DNA from: Caldifarciminota bacterium
GTDB lineage: Bacteria; Hydrothermota; Tepidihabitantia; SM23-42
Length of the DNA stretch: 45,058 nt
Assembly: GCA_020343595.1 (NCBI GenBank)
Contig: CP070802.1
Location: 704,070 to 749,127, forward strand
Reading direction: 5' to 3'
Below, piece by piece: positions 35,295-43,362 of this stretch (position 1 is the stretch's first letter; every line of letters begins with the position of its first letter). The translations under genes and the position numbers were made by a program. Under the pieces are notes generated by a model. It saw nothing but the letters and a program-made list of their open reading frames with translations. It was not told where the DNA came from and made no database searches.

Positions 35295-36803
35295 ATGAAA
35301 ATTCTCTGGATCGATGACGAAATAGATCTGCTGAAACCTTTCATCTATCTTCTTCAGAAAGAGGGTTATGATGTACAGACCGCGCCCAGCGGAGAGGATG
35401 GAGTGAAATTGGCCAACAAAGAACCCTTCGACCTTATCTTTTTGGACGAAATAATGCCAGGAGTCGACGGCCTCGAGGTACTCAGAAAGATCAAGAGCGA
35501 AAACTCACAACAGTTAGTTGTTATGGTCACCAAGAGTGAGGAAGAAAACCTGATGACACAGGCATACGGCGGCTGGGTAGACGACTACATAACAAAACCA
35601 TTCAGTTTCAACCAACTACTTTCAGTCCTGAACCGTACATTGAAGCGGCGCGTGATCATCGAGGAAAAAATGGCTGAGGAGTATTCAACTCAAATTCGAA
35701 CGATGACCGAACCGACAGGATATGATGGCTGGATCGAGTACTATAGAAATATCGTTTCATGGGACACACGCCTCTTAGAATTCGGAAGCAAAGATCTCAA
35801 GACGATACACGAAGAGAAAAAAAGAGAAGGCAACGCCGGTTTCGCCAAATTCATAGAAAACAATTATCCCAATTTTCTTCACGGAAAAGGGCCCATCATG
35901 TCTCACCAGATTTTCTCTCATCTCATTTTCCCGACCTTGAACGAAGGACCGATCTATTTTGTGATCTTTGACTCAATGCGCCTCGATCAATACATGAAAT
36001 TGATCCCGTTCTTGAAAGACTACTATGAAATAAACAACCACTATTACTACTCGATATTGCCGACTGCTACACCCTACTCACGAAACTCCATATTTGCCGG
36101 ACTCCTTCCACTTGATATCGTGCGGCAATATCCTCAATACTGGACATATGACGAGAAAGGACAGAATAGATACGAACGTGACCTATTCAGCGAACAATTA
36201 AAACGAAATAACCTTCGGGTGAATTTCTCCTTCTACAAACTATCGTCAATTTCCGAGATCGAAAGAAGTATTGATAAGATAAAGGGAGAATCGACCGACA
36301 TAGTGATCATAGTCATTAATTTCTTCGACATGCTGATCCATTCTATTCCCGGCAGGGGTGATATGAAAGGCATACTCGACGATGAAAGAGTACTCCTGAA
36401 TATACTGGCATACTGGTTTCCCATGTCGCCGATTTTTGAGCTATTCAAAAATCTACTTGTTAACAAGCGGCGAGTCATTCTGACAACCGATCACGGTTTC
36501 ATAAGGGTACGCCGCCCCACAATTATCTATGGAGGACGTGAGATATCACCAAACCTGAGGTACAAGTACGGTCCGGCGCTGAGAGTGGACAAGAAAACCG
36601 CGCTACTTCTGAACAATCCAGGAGATATCTCCCTACCGAGCGAAGATCCTTCAGTACGTTTTGCTATTGCTAAGGAAGACCACTACTTTATCTATCCGAC
36701 AAAGCCGACCGAGTACGAAAGGGAATTCAAGTACACATTCCAACACGGCGGCATATCCACCGAAGAAATGATCCTCCCGGTGGGAATACTGAAACCAAGA
36801 TAA
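35295..36803 (+). CDS. porX: PorX-like response regulator with PglZ phosphatase-fold output domain
   Basis: This has 502 residues. The receiver domain (1-120) has acidic pocket DDE and phosphoacceptor Asp51 (LIFLDEIMPG). The rest is a PglZ domain of the alkaline-phosphatase superfamily. Putative metal or catalytic residues are all present: Asp226 (IFDSMRLDQ), Thr259 (PTATPYSRN), Asp345 and His349 (FFDMLIH), Asp399-His400 (TTDHGF) and His484 (FQHGGIS). This fusion defines PorX, which in Bacteroidetes controls type IX secretion with the kinase PorY and an ECF sigma factor. The opening ILWIDDEIDLLKPFI and VTKSEEE stretches are close to PorX. The ribosome-binding site is AGGAG, 7 bases before ATG. 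The call is strong at domain level; the regulated system is inferred. Confidence 0.88.
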   Translation: MKILWIDDEIDLLKPFIYLLQKEGYDVQTAPSGEDGVKLANKEPFDLIFLDEIMPGVDGLEVLRKIKSENSQQLVVMVTKSEEENLMTQAYGGWVDDYITKPFSFNQLLSVLNRTLKRRVIIEEKMAEEYSTQIRTMTEPTGYDGWIEYYRNIVSWDTRLLEFGSKDLKTIHEEKKREGNAGFAKFIENNYPNFLHGKGPIMSHQIFSHLIFPTLNEGPIYFVIFDSMRLDQYMKLIPFLKDYYEINNHYYYSILPTATPYSRNSIFAGLLPLDIVRQYPQYWTYDEKGQNRYERDLFSEQLKRNNLRVNFSFYKLSSISEIERSIDKIKGESTDIVIIVINFFDMLIHSIPGRGDMKGILDDERVLLNILAYWFPMSPIFELFKNLLVNKRRVILTTDHGFIRVRRPTIIYGGREISPNLRYKYGPALRVDKKTALLLNNPGDISLPSEDPSVRFAIAKEDHYFIYPTKPTEYEREFKYTFQHGGISTEEMILPVGILKPR

Positions 36804-36818
36804 CAGACTGGGTACACG

Positions 36819-36967
36819 GATAACGGTTGCATATCCATTCCAACGGCTGTCATTGCGAGTCCGCCGCAGGCGGACGCGGCAATCTCCAGAAGGCTTGGAC
36901 TTAGAACAAACCTAAAGATTTGCCCTGCTTATGCGACACACAATCCAAGATATGGTTAGCCGTTATC
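36819..36967. repeat. About 149-bp element with imperfect terminal inverted repeats and a central hairpin
   Basis: The left end is GATAACGGTTGCATATC (36819-36835). The right end (36949-36967), read in reverse complement, is GATAACGGCTAACCATATC. Inside, 36852-36882 forms a strong stem: GTCCGCC (36859-36865) and GGCGGAC (36869-36875) around GCA, with flanking ATTGC/GCAAT. The cattgcgag...gcaatctc frame resembles dispersed repeats I know from other uncultured bacteria. No ORF is present. It may be a MITE-like element or an RNA processing/termination hairpin. Confidence 0.55.
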
Positions 36968-37134
36968 GCCTATGGCAGCCTGTATGGATCTTGGTTGTAC
37001 GTTTTCCCGTCTGTAACCACAGTAATGTTTTTTTTGGGTAATTTGGATTTTGGATTTGTTTAGCATTTAGATATTAGAATTTAGAGTTTGAAGAATCGGG
37101 CTTCGTTACCGTGACCGGGTGACGTTACCTGTTG

Positions 37135-37206
37135 AAATTGTGGGGCCTCTACCGGAGGGCGAAATATCAAATAACAAAAAAAATGAGTAGAGACCCCAAT
37201 TCTTTC
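37135..37206. repeat. Inverted repeat at the 3' end of the SBP-TonB gene
   Basis: GGGGCCTCTAC (37142-37152) and GTAGAGACCCC (37187-37197) pair with one mismatch around a 34-base loop containing an A8 run (T8 on the minus strand); AATT flanks extend the pairing loosely. It lies immediately after the stop of the minus-strand gene and could act as a 3'-end structure, but the T-tract is in the loop, so it is not a classical terminator. Confidence 0.4.
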
Positions 37207-37207
37207 A

Positions 37208-39259
37208 TTACGGTGTAAAAGTGAAAGGAATAGACACCCTTTGCTCAAATGGTGCCCCGTCTTTTGTTGCAGGTTTGAACTCCCATTGACGCGCGGCATC
37301 CAGCGCAGCCTGCTCGCATGCCGGATTACCGAAACTCTTGATGATCGTCGCATCCTTAACTGAACCGTCGGTATCAACAAGTACTCTCACAACGATAGTT
37401 CCAGCAGCCTCAAACTCACGGGCGGCTGCAGGGTATTTTGGTTGCACTCGCCTTACAGCTTCAGCGCGCGTGATAACTGACGGTTTCGGCGGTGGCGGTG
37501 GCAGCTCTGCAACGAGAGACGCGGTGCCCGTATCGACAACCGCCGTATCCCTCTGTGCGGCGGCTTCAATAAGATTCTCCGGCGCGATAACCGTGGGTGG
37601 TTCTTCTAAGGCCGTACCCGTGGTCTCCAGGGTAGCAGACAATGACGTAACACCTACCGGCACTTCGGGCGAAGGATTGGCAGGAGGAATTGCTGATGCT
37701 ACGCTAACTCTGCGTTCAGCCTCAGGTATCCAATATTCGGATGTGCTAGCCAAACGCACTTCATGGTCAATCCCCCTGACCCGCTTATGAGCTGCGGCGA
37801 TTCTGTCCGGGACTACAAGAAATGAATAGGGTTGTTCCTCATACACTATCCTCTGGAATTCACTCCAAATAGCCCTTGCTCTGTTACGATCTAACATTGT
37901 GATTCCCATATCTATCAATGAATCGACGAGTGTATTCGAATAAGACACAAGATTATAACGCCCTCTTGAATGCCAGTAGAGGGTCGGGTCGATCTTGTCA
38001 CCAACACGCCAACCCATCACGAAACCATCGAATTGTCCGCTGATCAGAACATCAATAAAATCATTTGCTTCAAGCGTTTGGGTGATCACCCTTATGCCGA
38101 TCTTCTGTAGGTCCTCGGCAATGTAGCGCAATATTGCCAAGCGATCAGGATTCTCTACATTGGTAATGAGTCGCAGAGTAAACTCCCGTCTGTCCTTGTC
38201 AATTACCCTGTTGCGGTTGTAGTCTGAATAACCCTGTTCCTGCAATAAAGATCGCGCGCCGTCCACATCATACGTAACGGGAGGAACTTCAGAATTGTAC
38301 GCCCACGAAGACGGAGGCAATGGCCCCAATGAAATCTCTCCCCTGCTGTCGTAGATATCCCGCAGTATACGCTGCCTGTCAATGGCCATTGTAAGCGCCT
38401 TACGTACAAACACATCCTGCAAAAAAGGATGATCAAGGTTCCACCCAATATAGAGATAAGAATTACCCGCTTCTGAATATATCTCGACATTTTCATTGTT
38501 CCTTATTGCGTCAGCTGCACCGGGTGTAATACTGAACATCATTTCGAGATCGCCTTCCCGAAAATCATCGACCATTTCATTTGTGTTCCTGTATAATCTG
38601 ATATGAATCTGATCGAGCGCCGGCCGACCTGTGTAATAAGTTTCGTTAGCAACGAGAATGATTCCGGAACCGGGAACCCACTCATTCAAGCGGTAGGGTC
38701 CGTTGCCAACTGGGGATGTACCGAAATCGCTGCCGAGTTGCTCGTGGATGTGTTTGGGTACCGGCATTATATCCGAATCGGTCAGAATATCAGCGTATAC
38801 TTTGTCAAACGAGAACTTTATCGCAAAATCGTTCAGAACCTCAACACTATCAATGAACCGAAGCATATTGACATTCGGATAATTGTTAGAAGGCTCTTTC
38901 ATCTGCTCGTAAGTGTACAGCACATCATGGGCAGTGACGGGTTCACCGTCCCACCACGTAACACCTTTTCTCAAGTAATACGTAATCGACTTAAGATCCT
39001 CGGAGAACTCCCAGGACTCGGCAAGGATAGGTTTCATCTTGCCGGTTGCAGGATCGATCTCATGAAGGCGCAAGAATAGCAAGTCCAGAATTTCATTCGA
39101 CGAGAAAATAGAAGGCTGGAGTGGGCTGATCGCCGCTGGCATTTCCATCGTACCCACCGTCAAAATGCCGCCGGGTTCACCAGCCGTCTTTTCCACCTTA
39201 CCTCTGCAGGAAAGAATCCCGAGTGCCAGAACCATAGCAACTATTAAACAACGTCGCAT
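37208..39259 (-). CDS. Lipoprotein fusing an extracellular peptide-binding protein to a TonB C-terminal domain
   Basis: This has 683 residues. The signal peptide ends in ILSC, with lipid-modifiable Cys18. Residues about 30-516 are an SBP_bac_5 (DppA/OppA/NikA) domain: LAESWEFSEDLKSITYYLRK, VTWWDGEPVTAHDVLYTYE, FVRKALTMAIDRQRI. A proline-rich linker (517-594, ending ELPPPPPKPS) leads to a TonB C-terminal domain at about 604-683 (VQPKYPAAAREFEAAGTIVV, VDTDGSVKDATIIKS, QWEFKPA). Both halves look intact, in frame and with similar base use, so this is a fusion and not an assembly join. TonB normally contacts outer-membrane transporters from an inner-membrane anchor; here the anchor is a lipid. No permease or ATPase genes adjoin it. 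Ribosome-binding site GGGAGG; promoter at 39290-39317. Confidence 0.9.
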   Translation of the reverse strand: MRRCLIVAMVLALGILSCRGKVEKTAGEPGGILTVGTMEMPAAISPLQPSIFSSNEILDLLFLRLHEIDPATGKMKPILAESWEFSEDLKSITYYLRKGVTWWDGEPVTAHDVLYTYEQMKEPSNNYPNVNMLRFIDSVEVLNDFAIKFSFDKVYADILTDSDIMPVPKHIHEQLGSDFGTSPVGNGPYRLNEWVPGSGIILVANETYYTGRPALDQIHIRLYRNTNEMVDDFREGDLEMMFSITPGAADAIRNNENVEIYSEAGNSYLYIGWNLDHPFLQDVFVRKALTMAIDRQRILRDIYDSRGEISLGPLPPSSWAYNSEVPPVTYDVDGARSLLQEQGYSDYNRNRVIDKDRREFTLRLITNVENPDRLAILRYIAEDLQKIGIRVITQTLEANDFIDVLISGQFDGFVMGWRVGDKIDPTLYWHSRGRYNLVSYSNTLVDSLIDMGITMLDRNRARAIWSEFQRIVYEEQPYSFLVVPDRIAAAHKRVRGIDHEVRLASTSEYWIPEAERRVSVASAIPPANPSPEVPVGVTSLSATLETTGTALEEPPTVIAPENLIEAAAQRDTAVVDTGTASLVAELPPPPPKPSVITRAEAVRRVQPKYPAAAREFEAAGTIVVRVLVDTDGSVKDATIIKSFGNPACEQAALDAARQWEFKPATKDGAPFEQRVSIPFTFTP

Positions 39260-39289
39260 AGATGAGCCTCCCTAATCGTATCTAATAGG

Positions 39290-39317
39290 ATTATACAGGG
39301 GATGAGAATTATGTCAA
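39290..39317 (-). promoter_or_regulatory. Consensus promoter of the SBP-TonB gene
   Basis: On the minus strand TTGACA (39317-39312) and TATAAT (39295-39290) are separated by 16 bp. The leader is about 25 bases and carries GGGAGG seven bases before ATG 39259. Confidence 0.75.
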
Positions 39318-39322
39318 TAGAC

Positions 39323-40162
39323 TTAATTCTCGACCATCTTATTACCGAAAAAGACCTTCATGTGGGGCCATGGTATCTCAATGCCCTGCCGGTCGAATTC
39401 TGCTTTGATCCGCTTACGCAATTCACCCATGACTTCCCACTGCACGAGTGGCTTCGTGTCACCGAGAATCTTGATATCAATACCAGAACTACCTAAATCG
39501 TCTACTCTCAGCACCTGCGGTGGCTTTATTATTTTCTTCTTCCAATCAGTTTCCTCGCACATTCTGAAGCAAACGCGATTGATTACACCGATAACCTTTT
39601 CCAGGTCTTCACCGTATCCAACCGAGACGTTCAAATTCACCCGTGAAAATTCCTTAGTATAGTTACTCGCAATCGACACCTCGCTGTTCGGAATATAGTG
39701 GACGATACCATCGAGATCACGCAGCACAGTACGCCGCAGATTCACCTCCTCAACCAATCCACTAACTCCTCCCACCTTCACGATATCGCCGATCCCGTAC
39801 TGATCTTCTGTCAATATGAAAAGACCATTGATTATATCCTTTATTAGGCTCTGAGCCCCAAAGCTGACGGCCAGACCGACGATTCCAAGGCTGGCCAGGG
39901 CAGGTGCGATATTGACGCCTACTTGTGCCAGTATCGTGAAGAGCACGATTATTCCGATGACGACGCCGATAGTATTAGTGATCACATGAGAGATCGTTCT
40001 GCTCCTCTTTTTCACTATCGATTCAGACTTGTCTTTCATTCGATACTTGATCGTTCTGCTGATGACTCGCGGCACAATACGTCTGAATATCAACCAGCAA
40101 ATGAATCCGATGACAACGATTATGGCAATCCTTATGCCATGTTCCTGCAGCCATTCAATCAT
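39323..40162 (-). CDS. Small-conductance mechanosensitive channel, MscS family
   Basis: This 279-residue channel opens under membrane tension to release solutes. TM helices lie at about 10-27 and 66-90. The pore-lining helix follows with GLAVSFGAQSLIKDIINGLF (about 101-120), then the MscS beta domain (YGIGDIVKVGGVSGLVEEV) and a C-terminal alpha/beta domain ending IEIPWPHMKVFF. I start at ATG 40162 because AGGAGGAAAG sits directly upstream; a TTG 21 bases earlier would include that site in the coding sequence. It overlaps the end of the uxs gene by 8 bases, so it is the last gene of the UDP-sugar operon. Confidence 0.93.
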   Translation of the reverse strand: MIEWLQEHGIRIAIIVVIGFICWLIFRRIVPRVISRTIKYRMKDKSESIVKKRSRTISHVITNTIGVVIGIIVLFTILAQVGVNIAPALASLGIVGLAVSFGAQSLIKDIINGLFILTEDQYGIGDIVKVGGVSGLVEEVNLRRTVLRDLDGIVHYIPNSEVSIASNYTKEFSRVNLNVSVGYGEDLEKVIGVINRVCFRMCEETDWKKKIIKPPQVLRVDDLGSSGIDIKILGDTKPLVQWEVMGELRKRIKAEFDRQGIEIPWPHMKVFFGNKMVEN

Positions 40163-41087
40163 CTTTCCTCCTAAACCATTCAATCGTTCGGATCAAACCG
40201 GCATTCAGGTCGACCTTCGGGGTCCAACCAAGTACCTCTTGTGCCTTAGATATATCAGGCTTCCGCCTCTTGGGATCATTCTCCGGTAAAGGTAAAAATT
40301 CGAGCCCCGACGTGCTCAAGCAGAGTTTCTTCACGATATCAGCGACCTCAAGCATGGTATATTCCTTTGGATTTCCGACGTTGATCGGATGTCCATATTT
40401 GATCTTCACTGATCCTGCAAGCGCATCTACCATGTCGCTAATGTAGCAGAAACTCCTGGTCTGTTTGCCGTCGCCAAAAATGGTCAGCGGTTCATTCTTC
40501 AATGCCTGATTGATGAACGTCGGAATTACTCGGCCGTCTTCTTCCTTCATCCTTTCACCGTAGGTATTGAAAATCCGAACGATGGTTGTCTCAACATTAT
40601 GCTCACGGCTATACGCAGCAGTCAGCGCCTCCGCAAACCTCTTGCCTTCGTCATAGACCGCCCGTGGGCCAACTGGATTGACGTTTCCCCAGTAATCCTC
40701 TTTCTGTGGATGCTCCTCCGGGTCGCCGTAGACTTCGCTTGTCGATGCGAGCAGAAACTTCGCGCTCTTCTGCCTACTCAGTTCAAGCATGTTGTATGTA
40801 CCAAGAGACAGGGTCCGCATTGTCTCGATCGGATACCTAAGATAGTCAAACGGGCTGGCAGGAGATGCCAGATGCATAATAACATCGATTTCATCCGCAA
40901 TCGTATCGAATCTACAGACGTCTCTTTCAATAAATTTGATATTTCCGCTTCTCAAGTGATCAGCGATGTTGTCCTTGCACCCGGTAATGAGACTGTCGAT
41001 GACAATCACCTCATCACCGGCCGCAACATAATGATCAACAATATGCGATCCGATGAAACCAGCGCCGCCCGTTATCAATATTCTCAT
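40155..41087 (-). CDS. uxs: UDP-glucuronate decarboxylase (UDP-xylose synthase)
   Basis: This NAD-dependent extended SDR enzyme has 310 residues. The Rossmann motif GGAGFIG is at 7-13. The UXS-type stretch HLASPASPFDYLRYP (72-86) is present. The active site is Ser/Thr115-116 and Glu118 (STSEVYGDPEEHPQ) with Tyr145/Lys149 (YDEGK). These distinguish it from dTDP-glucose dehydratases and UDP-glucose epimerases. It decarboxylates UDP-glucuronate, made by the ugd product encoded immediately upstream and overlapping (ATGA), to UDP-xylose for envelope glycans. Confidence 0.92.
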   Translation of the reverse strand: MRILITGGAGFIGSHIVDHYVAAGDEVIVIDSLITGCKDNIADHLRSGNIKFIERDVCRFDTIADEIDVIMHLASPASPFDYLRYPIETMRTLSLGTYNMLELSRQKSAKFLLASTSEVYGDPEEHPQKEDYWGNVNPVGPRAVYDEGKRFAEALTAAYSREHNVETTIVRIFNTYGERMKEEDGRVIPTFINQALKNEPLTIFGDGKQTRSFCYISDMVDALAGSVKIKYGHPINVGNPKEYTMLEVADIVKKLCLSTSGLEFLPLPENDPKRRKPDISKAQEVLGWTPKVDLNAGLIRTIEWFRRKDD

Positions 41088-42373
41088 CGGCCTATTCCGC
41101 TGTATATGAAACCTAATTTCTTCATCTTCTCCGGTTCAAATACGTTGCGTCCATCAACAAATACTGGTTGACGCATTGCCTTCTTGACCTTCTGTAGATC
41201 CATCTTCCCGAACTCCGACCACTCGGTAACGAGTATGATCGCATCGACATCCGCCGCAACATCATAGGCATTTTCACAATATGTGATGTTAGGCATTATC
41301 TTCTTCGCCCTCTTCATGGATACAGGGTCGTATGCTTTGATCGTAGCACCTTCATCAATTAGCCGATTAATGATCGTAATGGAGGGTGCAAATCTCATGT
41401 CATCCGTATTAGGCTTGAAAGCAAGCCCCAGTACTCCGATCTTCTTATCCCTGAGGTTCCACAATAGTTCTTCGACCTTCTTTACGACCCGCTGCATCTG
41501 TTCATCATTGATATTTTCCACTTCTTTTAACAGACGGAAATCATAACCAAGTTTCGCAGATATACCAATGAAGGCTTTCAGATCCTTGGGAAAACAGAAA
41601 CCACCGAACCCCGCGCCAGCGTTCAAGAAATCTCTCCCGATCCTTTTATCCAATCCCATACCCTCGGCTACCTTTGTAACATCTGCACCGGATTTCTCGC
41701 AAATGACCGAGAGTGCATTCATGAAAGAGATCTTCGTTGAGAGAAACGAATTTGACGCATGCTTTATCAATTCCGCACTCGCGATATCCGTCACGATCTT
41801 TGGTGCTTCGATGGGACGGTAGAGCTCAAGGAGCTTTTCTTCTGCTCGCTTACTCTCTACACCCAGAACGATCCGGTCGGGGAACAAGAAATCGTTTATC
41901 GCTGAACCCTCTCGAAGAAATTCAGGGTTCGATGCAACGTCGAACTCACTGCCGTGTTTGTTGAATCTTTCAACAACCATACGCACCCACTGACCGGTCT
42001 GCACCGGCACCGTGCTTTTCTCGATAATAATCTTGTAATCACGCATTGCCGCACCGATTTCAATGGCGACCTGCTCGATACTTGACAAATCAGGTTCCCC
42101 GTTATCCTTCGGCGGCGTTCCTACGGCAATGAATACGAATTGTGATTTATCGACACCTTCGCCCGTATCGCTTGTAAAGGATAATCTACCGGCTTGCACA
42201 TTCTTCTTCACCAATTCATCAAGTCCCGGTTCATAGATCGGTATTCCCCCCTTCTTCAAAATGTCAATCTTGCTTGTATCGTTATCAACGCAAATTACTT
42301 CGTGTCCGATCTCAGCAAAGCACGTTCCAGAAACAAGCCCCACATAGCCCGTGCCGATCATACACACCTTCAT
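41084..42373 (-). CDS. ugd: UDP-glucose 6-dehydrogenase
   Basis: This 429-residue enzyme oxidises UDP-glucose to UDP-glucuronate with two NAD+. The NAD fold is GTGYVGL (7-13). The catalytic nucleophile is Cys260 in GAGFGGFCFPKDLKAF, with conserved Lys204 and Asn208 (ELIKHASNSF). The C-terminal UDP-binding region contains LGLAFKPNTDDMRFAPS. Length and motifs are standard. GGAAGGAGG six bases before ATG 42373 supports the start. It is coupled to uxs downstream. Confidence 0.96.
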   Translation of the reverse strand: MKVCMIGTGYVGLVSGTCFAEIGHEVICVDNDTSKIDILKKGGIPIYEPGLDELVKKNVQAGRLSFTSDTGEGVDKSQFVFIAVGTPPKDNGEPDLSSIEQVAIEIGAAMRDYKIIIEKSTVPVQTGQWVRMVVERFNKHGSEFDVASNPEFLREGSAINDFLFPDRIVLGVESKRAEEKLLELYRPIEAPKIVTDIASAELIKHASNSFLSTKISFMNALSVICEKSGADVTKVAEGMGLDKRIGRDFLNAGAGFGGFCFPKDLKAFIGISAKLGYDFRLLKEVENINDEQMQRVVKKVEELLWNLRDKKIGVLGLAFKPNTDDMRFAPSITIINRLIDEGATIKAYDPVSMKRAKKIMPNITYCENAYDVAADVDAIILVTEWSEFGKMDLQKVKKAMRQPVFVDGRNVFEPEKMKKLGFIYSGIGR

Positions 42374-42414
42374 TAAAATCCTCCTTCCAATATGATTTTC
42401 TCAGTGTTTCATCT

Positions 42415-43362
42415 CTATCGACGTCTGTAAAACACAAATAGCACGCCGCCAATTAGAGAGTAAACAAAAATAATAAAAAACGACAATAACGACATGGCAA
42501 GAGCCACCTCGCCCTCGAGCCCGACCCGCGAAAAAAGAAGAACATAAGAATTCTCTCTTATGCCAAGTCCGTTCAGCGAAACCGGGATCATGGATATTAC
42601 ATTTATGATCGGAACATAGATGAAAAAGGGTATAATCCCAACTTCAGTGTGTCCCATGCCTAATAACACCAAGAATGGAGCGATCGCCAGCGTTGCCTGT
42701 ATTACAACTGAAAGCACGATACAAATCGCTATCGTCCCCCATGCACCGCCGAATTCGGTCCCTGCTTCATGTAGCCGGTTAAGTCTCTCACCCAGCCTGA
42801 GCAATTTTAGCCTGCTGATCAGCGGTGAAAAAACATTATACGCTTTCTCAGAAAAGAAGACATAGGTAACGAGCAGAACTAGTGTCAGTCCTACTATCAT
42901 GAACGGAAGAAATTCGGTTTCGTTCCTCACTATCAACAGATAAAAAACCGCGATCAAAGCAAAGATGAAGAGACCAACGAAACCAAGTATTCGGTCTACT
43001 ATAACAGTTGCCAGCGAATCAGTCCGGCGGTCCTTCATTGTGTATATTACCCGCATCATATCACCACCGACCGTAGTCGGTAGGAAATTGTTGAAAAAAA
43101 GGGAAATAAAGTATATCGCCAGCGTGCGCATGAACGGGATATTGAATCTTTTGAAATCAAGCAACACTTGCCAGCGCCAGGCTGAGACGATGACGAAGAT
43201 AAGATAGGGAATCGAAGCATAAAAAAGGTATATCCCGCTAACACCACGGATATTTACCAGTATTTCCTCTATATCGAGTGCCCAGAAGAGAAACACGATC
43301 AGGCCCAAACCAACGATCACCCGACCGATTGTCAACAATGTCTTAAACTTTGGGTTTTTCAA
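42415..43362 (-). CDS. Flippase-like integral membrane protein (LPG synthase TM / AglD family)
   Basis: This has 315 residues with about eight membrane helices. The family signature FLPTTVGGDMMRVIYTM (about 94-110) and the late motif SLNGLGIRENSYVLLF (about 264-279) belong to the lysylphosphatidylglycerol-synthase TM region / UPF0104 family. Members often accompany GT2 transferases and are thought to help move lipid-linked sugars. The soluble aminoacyl-transfer domain is absent, so this is not a full MprF. It overlaps the preceding GT2 gene by 20 bases. Confidence 0.88.
   Translation of the reverse strand: MKNPKFKTLLTIGRVIVGLGLIVFLFWALDIEEILVNIRGVSGIYLFYASIPYLIFVIVSAWRWQVLLDFKRFNIPFMRTLAIYFISLFFNNFLPTTVGGDMMRVIYTMKDRRTDSLATVIVDRILGFVGLFIFALIAVFYLLIVRNETEFLPFMIVGLTLVLLVTYVFFSEKAYNVFSPLISRLKLLRLGERLNRLHEAGTEFGGAWGTIAICIVLSVVIQATLAIAPFLVLLGMGHTEVGIIPFFIYVPIINVISMIPVSLNGLGIRENSYVLLFSRVGLEGEVALAMSLLSFFIIFVYSLIGGVLFVFYRRR

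Larger units (their letters stand above)
36804..37207. other. 404-base noncoding gap between convergent genes
   Basis: This gap separates the PorX-like gene (plus) from the SBP-TonB gene (minus). It holds the repeat element at 36819-36967, an AT-rich low-complexity tract (about 37018-37090, repeated TTTAGA/GGATTT units) and a second inverted repeat at 37135-37206. I find no coding region or RNA gene in it. Confidence 0.7.

Noticed and set aside
36852..36882. CRISPR-like or terminator interpretation of the GC hairpin
   Set aside because: There is only one copy, no spacer array and no following T-tract.
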